From IMG/VR virus record IMGVR_UViG_3300034691_000040, positions 62,001 to 126,000 of that record: 64,000 nt of DNA. One strand, written 5' to 3'. This DNA comes from a virus. Numbering within the stretch: the first letter of the stretch is position 1; each line of letters begins with the position of its first letter. This document shows, one piece after another, positions 60,602 through 64,000 of this stretch. The position numbers and the translations under genes are program-made. The notes beneath the pieces are model-generated. The model had not been told where the DNA came from. It saw only the letters and a program-made list of their open reading frames with translations, and ran no database searches.

Positions 60602-60988
60602 ATGAGCAATCGTGAAGTGCTGATCATTGCACAAAAGCAAGAAGACCTGGATCATGTAAAGGCCGCGTATCCAGAAATGGATTTCAAGGACATTACTGAA
60701 CTGCTGGATATCTCAAAATACGCTGGGCTGACCAGGGTGGGTGTTTCTCGTGAGTTGTCGGAGGCGATGCCGATCGAGACACATCGCCGCGTTATGGCAA
60801 TCATGCCCAAGCGGGAATCGGAATTGGATGATGCATGGAAACAGCGCACGCTGTGCCACCAGATTCTATCTGCCGTAGCGTGTGGGTTTGATCAAGTCGT
60901 CAGTCTGACACCTGAAGACTCTCTGGTCTACAAAGAATACGCTGAGCATGTAAAGAATCCCGAACCCGCCAACGATGCGAAACTGTAA
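60602..60988 (+). CDS. Unknown 128-residue protein
   Basis: ATG 60602 behind AAGAGGA. Opens with a Rossmann-like strand (REVLIIAQKQEDLDHVKAAYPEM) similar in style to nucleotide-binding or receiver-like folds, then helices and a second strand MAIMPKRESELDDAW. The acidic cluster expected of a receiver domain is not complete. Function unknown. Followed by the structured 60.99-61.1 kb leader. Confidence 0.65.
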   Translation: MSNREVLIIAQKQEDLDHVKAAYPEMDFKDITELLDISKYAGLTRVGVSRELSEAMPIETHRRVMAIMPKRESELDDAWKQRTLCHQILSAVACGFDQVVSLTPEDSLVYKEYAEHVKNPEPANDAKL

Positions 60989-60990
60989 TA

Positions 60991-61085
60991 CGAGGCATCA
61001 ATACAAGACTCTAGTCTGAGTCGCCTCATGGCAACGCCTCACAAGGATGTGAGTAATAACCGGTGCGTAGTTAACGCTGCGCACC
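60991..61085 (+). ncRNA. Structured leader of the 61110 gene
   Basis: Three or four hairpins fill this gap. GAGGC (60992) can pair with GCCTC at 61023 and encloses GACTC/GAGTC. CTCAC/GTGAG lies at 61038-61053. A 9-bp stem GGTGCGTAG/CTGCGCACC around TTAACG lies at 61062-61085. CGCCTCA occurs twice (61022, 61035), giving two alternative partners for GAGGC. No T run follows. It is called an RNA element only because of this structure; it could be the 5' leader of the next mRNA or a processed small RNA. Confidence 0.45.
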
Positions 61086-61109
61086 ACTCTATCAATCAAC
61101 GAGGGAATT

Positions 61110-61364
61110 ATGAGTAAATGTAAAAACAAAAACAACAGAGTCAATCAGGCACCGACTATAAAGCCTGTGTGGTATAAGCGATTGAAGCCAAGCCGTAAGA
61201 CCGTCAATAAATGGGTCAAGTGGTTCTTGCAATCAGTCAAACTGGAACTCAACTTCGGAGAGATGTTCAAGTGGATCTTCTTCAGCATGGTCTGGATGAC
61301 GTTCTTCCCCAACTCTGCCACTCAGTTGGAACAAGTCGCAAAACTTGTCTCAGCCTTCTTGTAA
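61110..61364 (+). CDS. Unknown basic protein with C-terminal hydrophobic helix (84 aa)
   Basis: ATG 61110 behind GAGGGAA. The N-terminal half is strongly basic (MSKCKNKNNRVNQ, WYKRLKPSRKTVNKWVKWF); the C-terminal half has a hydrophobic aromatic segment (MFKWIFFSMVWMTFFP) and an amphipathic end. It resembles small phage membrane-active proteins such as holin-like or anti-holin proteins, but there is no specific signature. Follows a structured leader and precedes a strong terminator, so it is probably controlled as a unit. Confidence 0.6.
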   Translation: MSKCKNKNNRVNQAPTIKPVWYKRLKPSRKTVNKWVKWFLQSVKLELNFGEMFKWIFFSMVWMTFFPNSATQLEQVAKLVSAFL

Positions 61365-61381
61365 CGTATCAAACATGACGC

Positions 61382-61421
61382 CCCAGCTTCGGCTGGGCTT
61401 TATGTCATCTTTCTTTTTTTT
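61382..61421 (+). terminator. Rho-independent terminator with TTCG loop
   Basis: CCCAGC-TTCG-GCTGGG followed after 16 bases by eight T. Confidence 0.75.
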
Positions 61422-61422
61422 G

Positions 61423-61850
61423 TACTAAACTACACGCCTGTGTATCTTATGTTCGCCACCTAATACTTCTTGAGGAAGGGGAGGAAGGGGGTGGATTTTA
61501 CGGAGTAAAATCCGGGGGTAGGTAGGGAAGGAGTAAGACGCATCCGCAGAGAGTCGAGCGAAGCGATGATGAACAAGGATATCTTTAGTCGACGAAGTCG
61601 ACTAGGGAAGTTATTTTTAACATGATTAACAGATCCTATTTTCCAAGATAAAGAATTAGTTAACAATGGACTGGGAGAATACCCAGTCCCTTATGACGCA
61701 ATAGATCAAAGATACCATCAAAAGAACAAGAGAAGGGAGGTCTTCAACCTCCCGCTTTTATAGAGCAGATCAAGAACAGAATAAGGAAGGAGGTTTACAA
61801 CCTCCACTTTTACAAACCAATGAGATGTTAACTTAATAGGAATCTTTCCG
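61423..61850 (+). other. Non-coding region with five hairpins
   Basis: No credible gene in 430 bases; both strands lack a frame with a ribosome site. It begins with a purine-rich GA/G stretch (61470-61545) and holds five separate perfect stems, at 61493-61513, 61586-61604, 61668-61689, 61735-61753 and 61789-61805. The last two lie in an imperfect tandem duplication of about 55 bases and end with CTTTTA or ACTTTTA. Candidate for small RNAs or a long structured leader of the 61851 gene; see findings. Confidence 0.5.
61735..61805 (+). repeat. Imperfect tandem repeat with GGAGG/CCTCC hairpins
   Basis: Two units starting near AAGAACA (61722 and 61772) share AAGG, a GGAGGT...ACCTCC hairpin and a TTTTA tail. 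The loops (CTTCA and TAC) and flanks differ, while both stems remain perfectly paired. Confidence 0.55.
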
Positions 61851-62429
61851 ATGGAAGCTTATTCGAAATTCTTGGGTGATGTATTTAATGCATCATCTTT
61901 GTCTGTTGAAGTTAAGTCTAAAGGTAAGTCTTTGAGTAAAGACGAAAGCAATGCCTTTGACGATTCTGAAGAAGAAGGTGATGGTATTCGTCTTGCCAGT
62001 GAACCTGGCCTACGTGAGCAGGGTAATGTCATGATTGACATCAACTCTACCTCCAGTCAGTACCAAGACACTCTCCACTACGTGGCAGAGTCTTTGCGTA
62101 AGAATGGATACAAGGTACGTCTTCGGTACGAAGGCATCGACATGAGCCTTGAGAGTGTGTCTGACGGCATCATGCCGGGGAACATGTCACTCAATGGTAA
62201 TAACGCAGTGAACAACGTGATGAACGGTGTTTACGTACCTGATTTCAAAGACACTGACTTGTTCAAGCAAGTGACAGTGATCCAACCACAAGACCACGCA
62301 CCAGAAAATAAAGATGGTGTATTGTTCATGGTTGATGACGGTAATGGTGAGATGAGTAACTACCTGAAGGATGAAGGGTATCAGGTAGCCAGTGATGCTG
62401 AAACATTGGAACTCCTGCTTTCGGCATAA
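61851..62429 (+). CDS. Unknown acidic 192-residue protein
   Basis: ATG 61851 behind ATAGGAA. The N-terminal 55 residues are Ser/Lys/Glu-rich and probably disordered (SKGKSLSKDESNAFDDSEEEGDG); the rest is mixed alpha/beta (GYKVRLRYEGIDMSLESV, VLFMVDDGNGEMSNYL). FNASSLSVEV near residue 12 and SLES near 100 contain protease-like S-X-E tripeptides, but there is no other link to the head. It follows the structured non-coding region, which would be its leader. Family unknown. Confidence 0.65.
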   Translation: MEAYSKFLGDVFNASSLSVEVKSKGKSLSKDESNAFDDSEEEGDGIRLASEPGLREQGNVMIDINSTSSQYQDTLHYVAESLRKNGYKVRLRYEGIDMSLESVSDGIMPGNMSLNGNNAVNNVMNGVYVPDFKDTDLFKQVTVIQPQDHAPENKDGVLFMVDDGNGEMSNYLKDEGYQVASDAETLELLLSA

Positions 62430-62443
62430 TGCGGCATAAAGAC

Positions 62444-62463
62444 CGACGTGGGAAACCACGTCG
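62444..62463 (+). terminator. Hairpin with GAAA tetraloop
   Basis: CGACGTGG-GAAA-CCACGTCG, a perfect 8-bp stem at the convergent junction; no T run. It lacks the CATA/TATG frame of the other junctions but has the GAAA loop of the 16613 terminator. Confidence 0.6.
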
Positions 62464-62531
62464 ATCCTCTGCAATCTAATTGTAAATCCATACCGTCATA
62501 CATTACTGTATTGTAGGACAGTGCCCTTGTT

Positions 62532-63368
62532 CTATAGACGTGGTTTGCCACCAAGGTTGAGTTTGATGATCTTGCGGTATTTGTCCACATCCTGAATGAT
62601 AGCGAGCTTAGCCCATTTCACGTCAACGAATTCGTTGTACATGGTGGTGGCATCAGCATAGCTGTCAATGATCTCACGGATACGACCCAGGGTTGCACCA
62701 CTGCGGATGAAACCTTCATCAAGGTCGATGATGAGTGTGTTGTAGACATGTGACTTAACTGCCAACACAACCATCTCAGCAAAGTCCCGGTAATAAGGTT
62801 GCTTGATGTCATTGAAGTTGGGTTCGTGACTGACCGTACATCGTACTGCCGCATCGCCCATCACTTGGTTTGAGTCATTGACCAAGATGGTGTTGTGGTT
62901 AAGCAACTGCACGTAAGACGTACCCATCATTGCCACGCCATTGGTGGCTCTGATGATGTTGCGCACATCTTTAAGCATACCGGAACTGCGTGAGTCAAAC
63001 CCAGTGGCAGTCGATCCAGTCAATGCCTGAGTCAGACCGTAGATCAGTTCATGCACAGTACTGATCTTTCGGTTACCCAATACGCTAGGAGGAAAACGAT
63101 AAATGATGTTCCAGCTGTCGACATACTCTCGTTCAGCTTGACGCATCGGCAATAAGACTTCGGTACCCCCCACCAAATTAACATCAATGGCTACACGACC
63201 TTCGATGACCAGCTCGCGGATCTTCTCATCCAGCGAGATAGCGTCAACGTTATCGAAATAACGATCCTGACGCGTAGGGTCGTATCGTTTAGCAGAAAAA
63301 GCTTGGTTTAAAACTTCCCTTGGGATCTCGCGAAGAACCCGCTGGATTGCAACCGTAATCGGCGTCAT
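62532..63368 (-). CDS. Unknown 278-residue protein, probably virion-associated
   Basis: ATG at 63368 with GGGAG upstream. Mixed alpha/beta, begins MTPITVAIQRVLREIPREVLNQAF, with beta segments (YNTLIIDLDEGFIRSG) and a basic C-terminus (KIIKLNLGGKPRL). It is transcribed divergently from the tubulin-like gene. Size and style fit a conserved virion or assembly protein, but no motif is recognised and the call rests on context alone. Confidence 0.6.
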   Translation of the reverse strand: MTPITVAIQRVLREIPREVLNQAFSAKRYDPTRQDRYFDNVDAISLDEKIRELVIEGRVAIDVNLVGGTEVLLPMRQAEREYVDSWNIIYRFPPSVLGNRKISTVHELIYGLTQALTGSTATGFDSRSSGMLKDVRNIIRATNGVAMMGTSYVQLLNHNTILVNDSNQVMGDAAVRCTVSHEPNFNDIKQPYYRDFAEMVVLAVKSHVYNTLIIDLDEGFIRSGATLGRIREIIDSYADATTMYNEFVDVKWAKLAIIQDVDKYRKIIKLNLGGKPRL

Positions 63369-63428
63369 AACTCGTTACTCCCGACACACCACTATTTATT
63401 CATATCAGCAAAGAAAGGAACTGAAACA
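63369..63428. promoter_or_regulatory. Divergent promoter region of the tubulin-like gene
   Basis: A 60-base gap between divergent starts; includes CACTATTTATTCATAT and the plus-strand ribosome site AAAGGAA. ACTATTT also appears in the divergent gaps at 6.9 and 44.6 kb. Confidence 0.35.
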
Positions 63429-64000
63429 ATGACAACTGGTAACCTGATCCAAGCCCAAACTCGCACCGTAATGTTCTATGCGTGTGGCGGCCCTGGTAGC
63501 AACCTGCTCCGTTCCCATCGTCAGGATACTCCGCTTCACACCGAATCCATGGCCGAAGAGAAATACTGCTACATCGACACCAGCTTCGCCAACCTCGCCG
63601 GCGTCAACCTGGAAGACACCTTCGTTCTGGAAGGCCTGGACGGTAGCGGTTCCGACCGCCCGCGTAACGCAAAGGCTATTAAAGCCGCCACGCCCGCCAT
63701 CATGAACAAGTTCAAACCGGGTGATGTCAATATCGTAGCGTTCGGCGCCGATGGTGGTACTGGCTCAGTGGCCGGCCCAATCCTCGTTGAAGAACTCCTG
63801 TCCAAGGGCAAGAAAGTATTTCTGATCGTCAGCGGTGGTCACAACACCCTCAAGGCCACGGCAAACACTATTGCCACACTGACCGGCCTTGAATCCGTCA
63901 TCGGGCGAGTTAACCGCCCAGTCGTCATGATGTATCGTGAAAACGATTTGACCAAAACGAATGCCGACAATAACGTCGTGGCGCTGATGACAATGTCCGC
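63429..64000 (+). CDS. Tubulin/FtsZ-like protein (PhuZ-like), truncated by window end
   Basis: The frame is open from ATG 63429 to the last base; about 190 residues are visible. The N-terminal strand-loop FYACGGPGSNLL corresponds to the T1 nucleotide loop. LEGLDGSGSDR near residue 70 corresponds to the T3 region. FGADGGTGSVAGP near 109-121 matches the tubulin/FtsZ signature loop T4 (GGGTGSG type) with Asp in the second position. PhuZ proteins of phiKZ-like phages (phiKZ gp39) form GTP-driven filaments that centre the phage nucleus and move capsids. It is divergent from an unknown gene and appears highly codon-biased. The C-terminal half, including the T7 loop, is outside the window. Confidence 0.82.
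   Translation, partial: MTTGNLIQAQTRTVMFYACGGPGSNLLRSHRQDTPLHTESMAEEKYCYIDTSFANLAGVNLEDTFVLEGLDGSGSDRPRNAKAIKAATPAIMNKFKPGDVNIVAFGADGGTGSVAGPILVEELLSKGKKVFLIVSGGHNTLKATANTIATLTGLESVIGRVNRPVVMMYRENDLTKTNADNNVVALMTMS

Noticed and set aside
60991-61085. Possible tRNA because of several stem-loops in 95 bases
   Set aside because: No acceptor stem, T-loop GTTCRA or 3' CCA arrangement fits.
1-64000. CRISPR arrays, insertion sequences, integrase or attachment sites
   Set aside because: No regular direct repeats with spacers, no transposase or recombinase motifs, and no bounded terminal repeats were seen on either strand.

Overview
The window looks like part of a large (jumbo) contractile-tailed bacteriophage of the phiKZ-like type infecting a Gram-negative host, perhaps Pseudomonas or a relative. 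No bacterial gene is evident. The case rests on families that occur together in that group: a multisubunit virion RNA polymerase (DFDGD-bearing beta' fragment, a large beta chain and a separate beta C-terminal piece), a 2227-residue tape-measure-sized protein with a lytic transglycosylase domain, a prohead protease next to likely processed head proteins, a phiKZ-type terminase, a 692-residue tail sheath with its tube, and the start of a tubulin/FtsZ-like (PhuZ-like) gene at the right edge. All assignments were made by reading motifs; no database search was run. phiKZ gene numbers (gp25, gp29, gp30, gp39, gp149, gp175, gp178, gp180, gp181) are recalled from the literature and used only as guides.

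Layout. 1-10.8 kb: baseplate/spike genes on the minus strand (PAAR tip, OB/beta-helix spike, two structural proteins, one helical protein), alternating with plus-strand nucleic-acid and lysis genes (Rad50/SbcC-like ATPase, candidate spanin pair, RNase HI). 10.9-16.6 kb: UvsX/RecA-like ATPase, the beta C-terminal fragment and small unknowns. 16.7-38.5 kb: virion core with a structural protein, a large minus-strand pair (655 and 2227 residues), then beta', beta, structural proteins, prohead protease and two paralogous head proteins. 38.6-41.5 kb: six small genes, most with their own leader or terminator and several sharing a promoter-like motif. 41.6-44.6 kb: tail tube and sheath (minus). 44.7-52.2 kb: three structural proteins and terminase (plus). 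52.3-53.5 kb: one unknown (minus). 53.6-62.4 kb: small, mostly unrecognised plus-strand genes with frequent overlaps, plus two structured non-coding stretches. 62.5-64 kb: an unknown minus-strand gene and the tubulin-like gene, cut by the window end.

How it fits together. The transglycosylase protein, spike, PAAR tip, sheath and tube form the injection machine. The virion polymerase would be packaged and delivered with the DNA. The protease would mature the head, and the terminase would fill it. The Rad50-like, UvsX-like and RNase H proteins serve replication and recombination, and the tubulin-like protein would position replicating phage DNA in the cell.

The non-coding DNA is unusually patterned. 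Six of eight convergent gene junctions (and two same-strand ones) carry a perfect or near-perfect hairpin bounded by CATA...TATG with a GCAAT/ATTGC-type loop. Two gene junctions upstream of structural genes share a GGGAGG/CCTCCC hairpin with a GNRA loop. A bipartite motif, AATTCGAT then AGYAAYACA at fixed spacing, precedes two small genes, and its second half precedes three more. A 430-base gap at 61.4-61.85 kb holds five hairpins, two of them in an imperfect tandem duplication. I saw no tRNA, CRISPR array, insertion sequence or integrase.
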